Source of the DNA: Bog-473 sp963725895
GTDB taxonomy: Bacteria > Actinomycetota > Acidimicrobiia > Acidimicrobiales > RAAP-2
Direction: 5' to 3'
Length of the DNA stretch: 64,000 bases
Assembly: GCA_963725895.1 (NCBI GenBank)
Contig: CAVSAJ010000004.1
Span: 124,001 to 188,000, forward strand
Part shown: piece by piece, positions 1 to 8,895 of the stretch
Position numbering within the stretch: the stretch's first letter is position 1
How the letters are laid out: every line of letters begins with the position of its first letter
The notes under the pieces: model-generated
Databases searched by the model: none
Told to the model about the DNA's origin: nothing
Seen by the model: the letters and a program-made list of their open reading frames with translations, nothing else
Translations under genes and position numbers: made by a program

Positions 1-310
1 ACACCTCGACCTCGTAGCAGAGGACTGGCTCGGGCCGGCGGCACAGGGCTTTGAGCTCGGCGGCCGTCCCAGGGCAGCGTCCGCCGGGAGGCAGCTTGGC
101 CCCGAACACGAAGGTGACCGTGACAAGGCGGCCGTCGTCGCAGATCGGGCACACCTCCTTGGTCGACCGCCCCACGTTGCGGGCCGCCCGGAGCAGCTCG
201 GGGTGCGCGTCACAGACGTCGACCTTTTGGACCCGCCCCCGTTCGACCTCACGCACCAGGCCGTTGCGGACGAGCCGGTACTCCACCTGAGCCGTGACGT
301 CGGGGCTCAC
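1..310 (-). CDS. DUF5318 family protein, C-terminus cut by window edge
   Basis: Reading leftward from GTG at 308-310 there is an open frame to base 1, at least 103 codons, so the C-terminus lies outside the window. The visible protein begins VSPDVTAQVEYRLVRNGLVR and carries a Cys-based motif, EVCPICDDGRLVTVTFVFG, that suggests a small zinc-ribbon-like fold. I match this to the actinobacterial DUF5318 family (M. tuberculosis Rv0049), whose function is unknown. In mycobacteria this gene lies divergent from a padR gene and ino1, and the same arrangement is seen here, which supports the call. Confidence 0.72.
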   Translation of the reverse strand, partial: MSPDVTAQVEYRLVRNGLVREVERGRVQKVDVCDAHPELLRAARNVGRSTKEVCPICDDGRLVTVTFVFGAKLPPGGRCPGTAAELKALCRRPEPVLCYEVEV

Positions 311-447
311 CGCACGGGATGGTGACCTCGGTTCCGAGGTGACGGACACGGCCGACAGGCTACCCCTCCAGCCCGGAAACCAGGTCCAATTGGGTGGCAA
401 TTCAGGCACGAATGCGATCATTGCGTGACGGATTGACTGTCAGCCGC

Positions 448-464
448 TATATCGATTCGATATA
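448..464. promoter_or_regulatory. Perfect 17-bp palindrome, probable PadR operator
   Basis: TATATCGATTCGATATA is an exact inverted repeat (8-bp arms around a central T) ending 10 bases before the padR start codon. Its AT-rich makeup contrasts with the surrounding GC-rich DNA and it lies where a core promoter would be. PadR proteins commonly bind such ATAT-rich palindromes in their own promoters, so autoregulation of padR, and of ino1 just downstream, is the likely role (inference). Confidence 0.6.
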
Positions 465-474
465 CTCCTTCGCG

Positions 475-1095
475 ATGTTGGATATGGCCATCCTGGGCCT
501 CCTGGAGGAGGGCGACCTTCACGGCTACGAGATCCGTCGCCGCCTGCGTGAGCACCTCGGCCTCCTGGCCAACGTCTCGTTCGGCTCCATCTATCCGGCT
601 CTCACCCGCCTGGAAAAGTCTGGTGCGGTCGTGGCCACCGAGGGTGGGCCGCCCGGAACCGTCCCGGCGGCACCCGCCCCGCCAACCGGGTCCCTCACCG
701 GCGAATTCGCCGCTTTACGCACCCGGCGCCACTCCCCCGCCCGGGCTCGCCGCGGCCGCAAGGTCTACCGAATTACCGACGCGGGCCGGCGGCTCTTCGC
801 CGAGCTGCTCGAGGGCGGCGGCTCCGCGGACGACGCGCGGAGCTTCGGGCTCCGCCTGGCCTTCGCCCGCCATCTGGCCCCCCAGGCTCGCCTCGCCCTG
901 TTGGAGCGCCGCCGCGCCCAGCTCGTGCAGCGCCTCGGCGAGGTGGAGGCGGCCCGCGCCGACCTCGACGTCTACGCCCGGTCCGTGGTTCAGCACACGG
1001 CCGACGGCGTCGCCCGCGACATCAGCTGGCTCGACACCCTCATCGCGTCCGAACGCGCCGACCTCGCCGTTGCCGGCTCCGAACCGGCGACCTGA
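475..1095 (+). CDS. PadR family transcriptional regulator
   Basis: 206-residue winged-helix regulator. The N-terminal PadR domain (LDMAILGLLEEGDLHGYEI, then GSIYPALTRLEKSG) is followed by the wing strand RGRKVYRITDAGRRLFAELL and a C-terminal helical dimerisation half with a basic heptad pattern around LLERRRAQLVQRLGEVEA. The closest named relative I recognise is M. tuberculosis Rv0047c, which also sits beside ino1. A Pro/Arg-rich insertion of about 36 residues (roughly 57-92) splits the wing. The ATG at 475 is preferred over an upstream in-frame ATG because the family begins with LDMAILGLL and the operator lies directly upstream; no Shine-Dalgarno sequence is present. It is probably co-transcribed with ino1, 35 bases downstream. 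Confidence 0.88.
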   Translation: MLDMAILGLLEEGDLHGYEIRRRLREHLGLLANVSFGSIYPALTRLEKSGAVVATEGGPPGTVPAAPAPPTGSLTGEFAALRTRRHSPARARRGRKVYRITDAGRRLFAELLEGGGSADDARSFGLRLAFARHLAPQARLALLERRRAQLVQRLGEVEAARADLDVYARSVVQHTADGVARDISWLDTLIASERADLAVAGSEPAT

Positions 1096-1130
1096 CGAAC
1101 CTGCAGTACCGACACCGAAGGAGATCATTC

Positions 1131-2231
1131 ATGTCCAGCCCCATCCGACTCGCAATCGCCGGCGTCGGCAACTGCGCCAGTTCGCTCGTCCAGGGGATCA
1201 CGTATTACCGGGATGCAGAGGCCGACGACATCGTGCCGGGGCTGATGCACGTCGAACTCGGCCGCTATCACGTGCGCGATCTCGTGCCAGTCGTCGCCTT
1301 CGATGTCGACCAGACCAAGGTTGGCACCGACCTGGGCAAGGCCATCGGTGCCGGGCTGAACAACACGGTGCGCTTCGCCGACGTGGGCGAGCTCGCGGTG
1401 ACCGTGCAACGGGGTCCGACGCTCGACGGCTTGGGCAAGTACTACAAGGAGGTGGTCGACGAGTCTCCCTTCGAACCCGTCGACGTAGCCCGGGCTCTGC
1501 GCGAGGCCCGAGCCGACGTCCTCGTCTCCTACCTGCCGGTGGGCTCAGAGCAGGCCCAGCGCCACTACGCCCAGGCCTGCCTCGACGCGGGGGTTGCCTT
1601 CGTCAACGCCATCCCCGTCTTCATCGCGTCCGACCCCGTGTGGGCCCGGCGCTTCCGCGACGCTGGTGTCCCGATCGTCGGCGACGACATCAAGAGCCAG
1701 GTGGGCTCCACCATCGTGCACCGCATCCTGACTCGTCTCTTCGAGGACCGCGGCCTCGCGCTGGACCACACCTACCAGCTCAACGTCGGCGGCAACATGG
1801 ACTTCAAGAACATGCTCGAGCGCGAGCGCCTCGAGTCAAAGAAGATCTCCAAGACTCAGGCCGTGACGAGCCAGTTCGAGGACAACGTCCTCGACGCCGA
1901 GGACGTGCACGTCGGGCCCTCCGACCACGTGCCCTGGCTGAAGGACCGCAAGTGGGCCTACATCCGCATGGAGGGGCGCAACTTCGGCGACGTCCCCCTC
2001 AACCTCGAGCTCAAGCTTGAGGTGTGGGACTCCCCCAACTCTGCGGGCGTGATCATCGACGCCGTCCGCTGCGCCAAGATCGCCCTCGACCGGGGCATCG
2101 GCGGCCCCCTGGTCGGCCCTTCGGCCTACTTCATGAAGTCGCCACCGGTGCAGTACCACGACGACGTGGCCCAGGCATTGGTGGAGAGTTTTGCCGCCGG
2201 CGAGCCCCAGGAGTCCTGGCCGCCCGACTGA
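1131..2231 (+). CDS. ino1: Inositol-1-phosphate synthase
   Basis: Converts glucose-6-phosphate to 1L-myo-inositol-1-phosphate using NAD, the first step to phosphatidylinositol, mycothiol and related actinobacterial products; cytoplasmic. At 366 residues it matches the actinobacterial enzyme length. The Rossmann loop is IAGVGNCASSLVQG near residue 10, and the family segments GDDIKSQVGSTIVHRIL, NVGGNMDFKNMLERERL and KSPPVQYHDD are intact. The start ATG has a clear AAGGAG site at 1118-1123. The PadR gene and its operator are immediately upstream, so inositol synthesis is probably under PadR control here. Confidence 0.96.
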   Translation: MSSPIRLAIAGVGNCASSLVQGITYYRDAEADDIVPGLMHVELGRYHVRDLVPVVAFDVDQTKVGTDLGKAIGAGLNNTVRFADVGELAVTVQRGPTLDGLGKYYKEVVDESPFEPVDVARALREARADVLVSYLPVGSEQAQRHYAQACLDAGVAFVNAIPVFIASDPVWARRFRDAGVPIVGDDIKSQVGSTIVHRILTRLFEDRGLALDHTYQLNVGGNMDFKNMLERERLESKKISKTQAVTSQFEDNVLDAEDVHVGPSDHVPWLKDRKWAYIRMEGRNFGDVPLNLELKLEVWDSPNSAGVIIDAVRCAKIALDRGIGGPLVGPSAYFMKSPPVQYHDDVAQALVESFAAGEPQESWPPD

Positions 2232-2270
2232 CCCGCCTCAGCCCCGGGCGCCCCGGCCCGAGGACGCGGG

Positions 2271-2756
2271 TCAGACGAGGATCCGCTCCGCCGGGGCGCG
2301 CACGCCGACGACCGCCAATGTCCGCCCCATGCCCAAGAACGTGCCGCAACAGATCGTCAGGTCGGCCAGCTCTTCGTCCGCGTACGCCGCGTGGAGGCGG
2401 TCCCACAGGTCGTCATCCATGGCGAGATGGTCCAGCCCGAAGCGCTCGGCGAACTCGGCGGCCAGCCGCTCGCGGTCGCTCAGGCCCGTGGCGCTGCGCC
2501 AGTCCGTCACCTCCGCGTAGAACGGCTCGCCCGCTCCGGCCGCGTCGCCGTCACGGGCGCGCGTGTCGCGACACACCGCGCAGTCGTTGATCAACGCGAT
2601 GGTCCAGCGCGCGGCCTCGCGCTCGCGCACCGACAGCTGCGAGTTGGCGTACACGGCCTCGGACAGCTTTCCCATGCCTGCAGCCATCTTCGGGCGCAGC
2701 AGCGCCCAGTCGATATGCTCGCCCATCCCGCTCTCGGGTGCCGTGATCCTGGTCAT
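2271..2756 (-). CDS. Carboxymuconolactone decarboxylase / AhpD-like protein
   Basis: 161-residue helical protein with the AhpD-type redox motif NDCAVC (Cys59 and Cys62) followed by the helix typical of the CMD superfamily (EREAARWTIALINDC, then DLTICCGTFLGMGRTLAVVG). AhpD-like proteins use the Cys pair in alkylhydroperoxidase or thiol-disulfide chemistry. The usual downstream His is not clear, so the exact activity is unknown. It is transcribed leftward, downstream of cca and convergent with ino1. Confidence 0.8.
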   Translation of the reverse strand: MTRITAPESGMGEHIDWALLRPKMAAGMGKLSEAVYANSQLSVREREAARWTIALINDCAVCRDTRARDGDAAGAGEPFYAEVTDWRSATGLSDRERLAAEFAERFGLDHLAMDDDLWDRLHAAYADEELADLTICCGTFLGMGRTLAVVGVRAPAERILV

Positions 2757-2789
2757 GCCCGCGAGGCTAGCCCCGGTACACCGGCTCGC

Positions 2790-4179
2790 TCAGCCGCGAG
2801 CCGCCCACCAGTCCTTGAGGCGGGCGGTCGCCTCCTCCTCGCCGAGGGGGCCCTCATCGAGTCGTAGCTCCATCAAGAAGGCCAAGGCCTCCCCGACCGC
2901 ACGACCGGGTCCGATGCCGAGGATCCCCATGACCTGGTTCCCGTCGAGGTCCGGGCGGAGCGCGGTCGAGCTCCTCCTGTTCGCGCAGCTCGGCGATGCG
3001 AGCGTCGAGCTCGTCCATACGCCGGGCCAGTGCTCGGGCCTTGGCGACGTTGCGCGTCGTGCAGTCGCAGCGCGTCAGCTCGTTGAGCAGGTCGAGGTAG
3101 GGCCCGGCGTCGCGCACGTAGCGCCGGACGGCCTTGTCCGTCCAGCCCAGGCGGTACGTGTGGAAGCGCAGGTGGAGCTCGACCAGTCGGACCACCGTGT
3201 CGGTGTCCGCGGCGGAGTAGTGCAGCGCCTCCATCCGCGCACGGGTCATCCGGGCGCCTACCACTTCGTGGTGATGGAAGGTCACGCCGCCGTCGGTGAT
3301 GGCGCGCGTGCGCGGCTTGCCGACGTCGTGGAAGAGGGCGGCCAGACGCAACAGCCGCTGAGGCGACGTCTTGTCGACGACAGCGAGGGTGTGCGCCAAC
3401 ACGTCCTTGTGCCGGTGGATCGGATCCTGTTCGAGCGCGAGCTCCGGCAGCTCCGGCATGAACTCCGCGGCCAGCCCCGTCCGCACGACGAACCACAGTG
3501 CCGAGGAGGGCACGTCGAGCAGCAGCATCTTGTCGAGCTCGTCGCGAATGCGCTCGGCCGAGACGATTGAGAGCCGGCCGTGCATCCGCTCCACCGCAGC
3601 GGTGAGCGCCGGATCGGGTTCCAGATCGAAGCGCGCCGCGAAACGTGCCGCCCGGAGCATGCGGAGCGGGTCGTCGCCAAAGGAGATCTCGGGGTCGAGC
3701 GGAGTGCGCAGCCGCCCCGCGGCCAGGTCGCCAAGCCCGTCGAAGGGGTCGATGAGCTCCATGTCGGGCAAGCGGAGGGCCAGCGCGTTGATCGTGAAGT
3801 CCCGGCGCGACAGGTCGACGGTGATGTCATCGCCGAAGATCACCTCCGGCTTGCGCGACTCGGGAACGTAGACCTCGGCCCGGTGGGTCGTGATCTCGTA
3901 CACCTGACCGTCCTTGCGGCAGCCGATCGTCCCGAAGCGCTTGCCCTGGGTCCACACTTCGTCAGCCCACTCTCGTACCAGACGCTCCGTCTCGTCCGGG
4001 AGAGCGTCTGTGGTGAGGTCGAGGTCCGTTGCGCCACCCGCGACGCCGGGAAAGAGTGCGTCACGCACGGAACCACCGACCAAGTACAGCGTCCTTCCCG
4101 CCGCCGCGAACCGGCGCGCGAGATCCTCGGTTGCGTGCACATAGGGACGGAACCGTTCGGGAACCGAGGTGGACTGCAC
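2790..4179 (-). CDS. cca: CCA tRNA nucleotidyltransferase with apparent C-terminal frameshift
   Basis: Adds or repairs the 3' CCA of tRNAs. The head domain shows LYLVGGSVRDALF and the catalytic DLDLTTDA, followed by RRDFTINALALRLPD, the neck RMLRAARFAARFDLEPDP and an HD-domain segment LFHDVGKPRTR with HHHEVVGARM. After EELD near base 2965 the open frame continues as unrelated sequence to 2854. A one-base shift at 2964-2965 restores the conserved tail (LRPDLDGNQVMGILGIGPG, then FLMELRLDEGPLG) ending at TGA 2790-2792. The coordinates here are for the restored gene; the uninterrupted frame is 2854-4179, 441 residues. The equivalent M. tuberculosis gene is Rv3907c. It is divergent from the DUF6049-like gene with only 34 bp between starts. 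Confidence 0.93.
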
Positions 4180-4201
4180 CCGCCTACGGTAGTGCGCCCT
4201 C

Positions 4202-4207
4202 TAGCCT
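4202..4207 (+). promoter_or_regulatory. Candidate -10 element (TAGCCT) for a leaderless transcript
   Basis: TAGCCT fits the actinobacterial TANNNT -10 pattern and ends six bases before the GTG at 4214. No Shine-Dalgarno sequence is present, so transcription probably starts at or next to the start codon. The inference is based on spacing alone. Confidence 0.4.
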
Positions 4208-4213
4208 CTCCCT

Positions 4214-6265
4214 GTGTCGACGCGCTGGGCCCGGGCCGCCCTCTGCACGCTCGCTGTGGCCACCGCCGCCTTCGCCGGCAGCCTCGCCGCTGGCGTTCCG
4301 GCACAGGCGCGCCAGGCACCGGCGTCGACCAACCCGGCAGGTCACGGCCCACTGCTGACGCTCGTGTCGCAGACCCCGTGGATCACGCCCACCCAGCCCT
4401 GGTTCAACATCGCCCTGGGCGTGTCGGAGGCTGCCGGTGCCGTCAGCAGCCTCCACGTGAACCTGACCTTCTACGGGCGCCTCGACAACGGCTCCGAGTT
4501 GCAACAGGCGGAGAACGGGACGCCGACGACGAGCGTCCTACTGCATGACGACGACGTCCCCGTCGGTGTGGTCACCGGCGGCCTGACGGCCAGCGCGTGC
4601 GTCACCGTGCTCGCCGACGACAGCGCGTCCGCTCCCGCGGGCGGGCCGGGAGTGTGTCCAGCGGGCACACCTACGCTCGTCTTGGGCTGCACCCCTGATT
4701 ACGGAGAGTGCCCTGACGTCTATCCGGTGACCGTCTCGCTGGTACGCCAGGGGTCCTCGAGCTCGCTCGAGCACTTCACGACGTTCCTCACCTACGACGA
4801 GCCCGAGGGCCCCCAGGGTGCCACCGGCTCGTTGCGGGTCGGGCTCGTGGTGCCGGTCGGGCAAGGAGGGCTGGCTTCGATGGCCACCGCGCTGGCGACC
4901 CATCGCGACGTCGCGACGACGCTGGCCGTCAGCCCGGTGGCGGTCGACGAGGCCGAACAGGTCCACGACCGCGCCGACGCGCGCGCCCTCGGCCAGCTCG
5001 ATGCGCTGGCGGGCGACGAGGTGCTGGGCGCCTCCTATGTGCCGGTCAATCTCGCCGCGCTCGCAGAGGCCAACCTCACCGGTGAGATCGGGGCGCAGAT
5101 CGCCCGCGGCGACGAGCTGCTGCGCAGCGCGGGCCTCAAGCCGGTCGACGGACCCTGGGTCGACGTCACGTCCTCGTTCAGCGACGGCGACGGTGCCGAC
5201 CTGGCCGGCGGGCTCCAGACCGCCGGCGCGCAGCAACTGGTGCTGAGCGACGGCGACCTGGCCACCGGCGGCGTCAGCAACTACACCTTCGCCCAGCCCT
5301 TCACGCTTGACCTCGGGCACGGGTCGACGGTCCAAGCCGCCGCCATCGACTCCTCACTCAGCGCTCGCTTCACCGCGTACCCGGGCAACCCCGTGCTCGC
5401 GGCCGAGCAACTGCTGGCCGGGGTCGGCTTCGTCCACTTCGAGAACGCGTTCCTGACAGAACCCCGCGGGGTGGTCATCGCGCCGCCAGCCAACTGGCAG
5501 CCGTCGGCCTCCTTCATGGAGGCGCTCCTCGCCGGCCTCCAGAGCAACCCGTACCTCAGCGCCGTCACGCTGAACCAGCTCTTCGACCAGGTCCCCGTGG
5601 GCGGGAACCGCGAGCCATCGGTGCGGCGGCTGCAGTCCGGCCCAGCCGAACGCGGCATCGGCCACAACGCCGCCGACAAGATCGCGTTGGCCCGCGAACA
5701 ACTCGCCTCATTCAGCAAGGCGGTGCACGGCAGTCCACCCGAGATGACGGTGCTCGGCGACTCGCTGCTCACGACCGAGGCGAGCGGGCTCACCGCGAGC
5801 AGGCGCGCCGCCGCGCTGAGCGCGTACGACAAGACCTTCGCGGGCGCGACAGACAAGATCACCCTCGCCACGGAAGGAACGGTCACGTTCACCGCGCAAC
5901 GCGCCGCCATCCCCGTCACCGTGCTGTCGGCCGCGCCGTATCCGGTCACCGTGATCGTCACCTTGGCCAGCGACAAGTTCACCTTCCCCGACGGCAACAC
6001 CCGTCTCTTGACGCTCGACCGCCCGACCACCTCGGTGCGCATCACCGCCCAGGCCCGCACCTCGGGGGACCGCCTACCCATCGATGTGACCCTGCAGACC
6101 CCGAACGGCCAACTCACCCTGGCCCACGCCGTGCTCACCGTGCACTCGACCTCGATCTCCTTCGCCGGCGTGGCCCTCACCGTGCTGGCTGGAGCGGTGT
6201 TGTTGGTGTGGTGGCTGCGGACGTGGCGACGGTCACGGCGCCTGCGTCCGAAGGCGCAGCACTGA
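4214..6265 (+). CDS. DUF6049-like exported membrane-anchored protein
   Basis: 683 residues beginning at GTG, with a signal peptide (RAALCTLAVATAAFAGSLAA), a long extracytoplasmic region, and one C-terminal transmembrane helix (FAGVALTVLAGAVLLVWWL) followed by a short basic cytoplasmic tail. Gene order (cca, this gene, murJ, trxB, trxA) places it as the counterpart of M. tuberculosis Rv3909, family DUF6049. Function is unknown; tight linkage to the lipid II flippase suggests an envelope role (inference). The stop codon lies two bases before the murJ start, so the two are probably translationally coupled. Confidence 0.72.
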   Translation: MSTRWARAALCTLAVATAAFAGSLAAGVPAQARQAPASTNPAGHGPLLTLVSQTPWITPTQPWFNIALGVSEAAGAVSSLHVNLTFYGRLDNGSELQQAENGTPTTSVLLHDDDVPVGVVTGGLTASACVTVLADDSASAPAGGPGVCPAGTPTLVLGCTPDYGECPDVYPVTVSLVRQGSSSSLEHFTTFLTYDEPEGPQGATGSLRVGLVVPVGQGGLASMATALATHRDVATTLAVSPVAVDEAEQVHDRADARALGQLDALAGDEVLGASYVPVNLAALAEANLTGEIGAQIARGDELLRSAGLKPVDGPWVDVTSSFSDGDGADLAGGLQTAGAQQLVLSDGDLATGGVSNYTFAQPFTLDLGHGSTVQAAAIDSSLSARFTAYPGNPVLAAEQLLAGVGFVHFENAFLTEPRGVVIAPPANWQPSASFMEALLAGLQSNPYLSAVTLNQLFDQVPVGGNREPSVRRLQSGPAERGIGHNAADKIALAREQLASFSKAVHGSPPEMTVLGDSLLTTEASGLTASRRAAALSAYDKTFAGATDKITLATEGTVTFTAQRAAIPVTVLSAAPYPVTVIVTLASDKFTFPDGNTRLLTLDRPTTSVRITAQARTSGDRLPIDVTLQTPNGQLTLAHAVLTVHSTSISFAGVALTVLAGAVLLVWWLRTWRRSRRLRPKAQH

Positions 6266-6267
6266 TC

Positions 6268-7977
6268 GTGGCACCGCCCCGCCGCGCCCGTGCGCTCCCC
6301 TTGCGGACCTCGGCCGTCTACGTCGCCGCCGGTACCGCTGTCTCGCGCGTCACCGGACTCCTCCGCTTCGTGGCGTTGGCGTGGGCCCTCGGGCAGACCC
6401 TGCTGGCCGACTCCTACAACCTGGCCAACAACACGCCCAACATGCTCTACGACGTCGTCTTGGGTGGCGTCCTCTCCGCCACCTTCATCCCGGTCTTCGT
6501 GGACCGGCTGGCCAACAAGGACGAGAACGAGGCCTTCGAATCGATCTCCGCCGTCATCACCGTCTCGGTCGGGGTCCTGGTCGTCATGACGCTCGCGGCA
6601 CTCGTGGCCGCGCCCTATTTCATCGACGCCCTGACCGCGCTTGACACCCACGCGCACGCGGGGCACGTCCACCAGGTCGACGCCGAACGGCAGGTGGCCA
6701 CGACCCTGCTGCGCTGGTTCGTGATCCAGATCGCGGCGTACGGGCTCTTCGCCCTGGGCGCTGCACTGCTCAACACGCGGCGGCGCTTCGTCGCCGTCGC
6801 CTGGGCGCCGATCGTCAACAACGTGGTGTGCATCGGCATCCTGATCTGGTTCGGGCTGTGGGCCGGCCACGGGGCCTCGCTCGCCAGCGTCGAGGCACAC
6901 CACACCCAGCTGGTCCTGCTCGGGCTCGGCACCTCACTCGGCGTCGTGCTCCAGGGGGTCGCGTTGATCCCCAGCCTGCGAAACGCCGACCTCAAGCTGG
7001 TGCGCTGGCACTGGAATCCGCGCGACGACGCCCTGCGCGCCGTGGTGCGGCTCGGAGGTTGGACGTTCGGCTTCGTGCTGGCCAACCAGGTCGCGCTCTT
7101 CGTCGTCACCGTGCTGGCGGGCAGCGTCGCGGGCCCCGACCCGGTCTCGTCATACACCTACGCCTACGCCTTCTTCCAGCTCCCTTACGGCGTGATCGCG
7201 GTGACCGTCATGTCGGTCGTGACACCGGACCTTTCCCAGAAATGGTTCACCGGGCAGCAGACGGCCTTCTTGCACCGGATGACCGGCGGGCTACGCGCCG
7301 TCCTTGCGCTCATCATCCCGTCGGCCGTGGGGATGCTCCTGCTGGCCAAGCCGGCCGTCGCGCTCTTGCTCGGCAACGGTCACAGCACCCCGGCGCAGAC
7401 GGCCACGACGGGCGCCGCGCTGGCCATGTTCGCCCTCGGCCTGCCGGGCTTCTGCACCTACCTCTACTTCGTGCGCGTCCTCCAATCCATGCAGCGCACC
7501 AAGGTGGCCTTCTTCTTGTACCTCGTCGAGAACGCGCTCAACATCGTCCTCGCGCTGGCGCTCGTGCACCCCCTCGGCGTCCGCGGTCTCGCGCTCAGCC
7601 TCTCCATCGCGTACAGCGTCGCGGCCCTGCTCGCCCTGGCCGTCTTCCACCAGTGGTTCGGACGGCTGGCCGACCGTGACGCCTGGGCGCCGTTGTGGCG
7701 CGTCGTCGTCGCCACTGTCCCGATGGCCGTCGTCGTCCTGGTGGTCTCCAATCTCTCGGGCTCGACCACCGTCCCCGGCCTGGTCGCGCGCGTCCTCGGC
7801 GCAGTGGTCGCCGGTGGGCTCACGTTCGGCGCCGTCATCGTCTTGTTGGGCCGCCGCCACGACGCCCGTCGCCCGCCTCCCGCGCCGCCCGGGCCTCCTC
7901 CGCCCCCGAGACCGTCGACCCCCTTGGCCCCCGCCGTGCGGCGGGTAAGCCCGCTCGGCACGCCGCGGGGTGCCTGA
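6268..7977 (+). CDS. murJ: Lipid II flippase MurJ (MviN family)
   Basis: Polytopic membrane protein of about 569 residues that moves lipid II across the membrane for peptidoglycan synthesis. The N-terminal MOP-superfamily hallmark is clear (AVSRVTGLLRFVALAWALG, LADSYNLANNTPNMLYDVV, LGGVLSATFIPVFV), followed by about 14 hydrophobic helices. The C-terminal tail is cytoplasmic, Pro-rich and Arg-rich. It lacks the pseudokinase domain that follows the flippase region in mycobacterial Rv3910. I chose GTG 6268, two bases after the upstream stop, over an earlier in-frame start at 6208 that would overlap by 58 bases. Confidence 0.93.
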   Translation: MAPPRRARALPLRTSAVYVAAGTAVSRVTGLLRFVALAWALGQTLLADSYNLANNTPNMLYDVVLGGVLSATFIPVFVDRLANKDENEAFESISAVITVSVGVLVVMTLAALVAAPYFIDALTALDTHAHAGHVHQVDAERQVATTLLRWFVIQIAAYGLFALGAALLNTRRRFVAVAWAPIVNNVVCIGILIWFGLWAGHGASLASVEAHHTQLVLLGLGTSLGVVLQGVALIPSLRNADLKLVRWHWNPRDDALRAVVRLGGWTFGFVLANQVALFVVTVLAGSVAGPDPVSSYTYAYAFFQLPYGVIAVTVMSVVTPDLSQKWFTGQQTAFLHRMTGGLRAVLALIIPSAVGMLLLAKPAVALLLGNGHSTPAQTATTGAALAMFALGLPGFCTYLYFVRVLQSMQRTKVAFFLYLVENALNIVLALALVHPLGVRGLALSLSIAYSVAALLALAVFHQWFGRLADRDAWAPLWRVVVATVPMAVVVLVVSNLSGSTTVPGLVARVLGAVVAGGLTFGAVIVLLGRRHDARRPPPAPPGPPPPPRPSTPLAPAVRRVSPLGTPRGA

Positions 7978-8025
7978 GCAGGCCACGTGCCGTCCTCGCG
8001 CGGCGCCCCGTGGCAGACTCGCTGA

Positions 8026-8886
8026 ATGCCCGGTGTCCACATCGTGACCGACAGCGCCTGCGACCTGACCGAGCAGCTGGTGAAGGAGCACAACGTCATC
8101 GTCGTGCCGCTCATGATCCGCTTCGGCGCCGAAGAGCTCGAGGACCGGCGCCAGCTCAGCCCCGAGGAGTTCTGGGACCGCTGCCGCGGCAAGGGCGACC
8201 TGCCCGAGACCGCTGCGCCCTCCCCGGGTGCCTTCCAGGCCGCGTTCGCGCAGGCCGGCGACGAGGGCGCCGAGGCCGTGCTGTGCCTGACCATCTCCTC
8301 GAAGGTCTCGGGGACCTACAGCTCGGCGACGGCCGCGGCGGCAAGCTTCTCGGGCGTACCCGTCAAGGTGATCGACACCTTCAGCCTCACGATGGGCCAG
8401 GGCCTGCTGGTGATCGCCGCCGCCGAGGACGCCGCCGCCGGTGCCGGCCTCGACGAGCTCGTCGCCGCCACCGAGGACAGGATCCCCCGCACGCGCATCT
8501 ACGGCGTGCTCGGCGGGCTCGAGCACCTCCAGCGGGGCGGGCGCATCGGCGGCGCGCGGGCCGCGGTCGGGTCTTTGCTGAACATCAAGCCGGTCATCCA
8601 GCTGAAGGACGGCGAGGTAGCCGAGGAGTCCAAGCAGCGCACCCGGGCGCGCGCGTTGGCCTACCTGGTCGACAAGGTCAAGGCCGACGCGCCGACGGAG
8701 CGCATCGCCGTGGCCGACGGAGCCTGCGACGACTTTCCTCAGGTACTCGCCGCGCTCGGCGATATCCCCACCGAGCACCCCCTCCTCGCGGTGGACCTCG
8801 GGCCCGTTGTCGGAACCCACGCCGGGCCCAATACGGTGGGCGTCTGCTACATCGTCCCTGCCAGGGCGGACGGCGACGCCGGGTAG
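8026..8886 (+). CDS. DegV family fatty-acid-binding protein
   Basis: 286 residues with the DegV fold: VHIVTDSACDLTEQLV at the N-terminus, the Ser-rich lipid-head motif LTISSKVSGTYSSATAAA, then the second-domain signature GGLEHLQRGGRIGG and SLLNIKPVIQLKDGEV. DegV (FakB-type) proteins bind a fatty acid and present it to a kinase partner; no FakA-like kinase gene is visible nearby. In mycobacteria sigM occupies this position between murJ and trxB, so the neighbourhood differs from the standard order. Start ATG 8026 agrees with the family N-terminus. Confidence 0.9.
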   Translation: MPGVHIVTDSACDLTEQLVKEHNVIVVPLMIRFGAEELEDRRQLSPEEFWDRCRGKGDLPETAAPSPGAFQAAFAQAGDEGAEAVLCLTISSKVSGTYSSATAAAASFSGVPVKVIDTFSLTMGQGLLVIAAAEDAAAGAGLDELVAATEDRIPRTRIYGVLGGLEHLQRGGRIGGARAAVGSLLNIKPVIQLKDGEVAEESKQRTRARALAYLVDKVKADAPTERIAVADGACDDFPQVLAALGDIPTEHPLLAVDLGPVVGTHAGPNTVGVCYIVPARADGDAG

Positions 8887-8889
8887 TCT
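8884..8889 (+). promoter_or_regulatory. Candidate -10 element (TAGTCT) overlapping the degV stop
   Basis: TAGTCT fits TANNNT and ends six bases before the GTG at 8896; its first three bases are the degV stop codon. No ribosome-binding site is seen, so a leaderless transcript for the small membrane gene and trxB-trxA is plausible. Confidence 0.35.
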
Positions 8890-8895
8890 CCCCCC

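Noticed and set aside
51..290. 79-codon frame on the plus strand
   Set aside because: It is antisense to the DUF5318 gene, whose frame shows real conserved motifs.
2955..2975. Programmed frameshift in cca
   Set aside because: No slippery heptamer, internal Shine-Dalgarno or pseudoknot was seen; a one-base sequence error explains it better.
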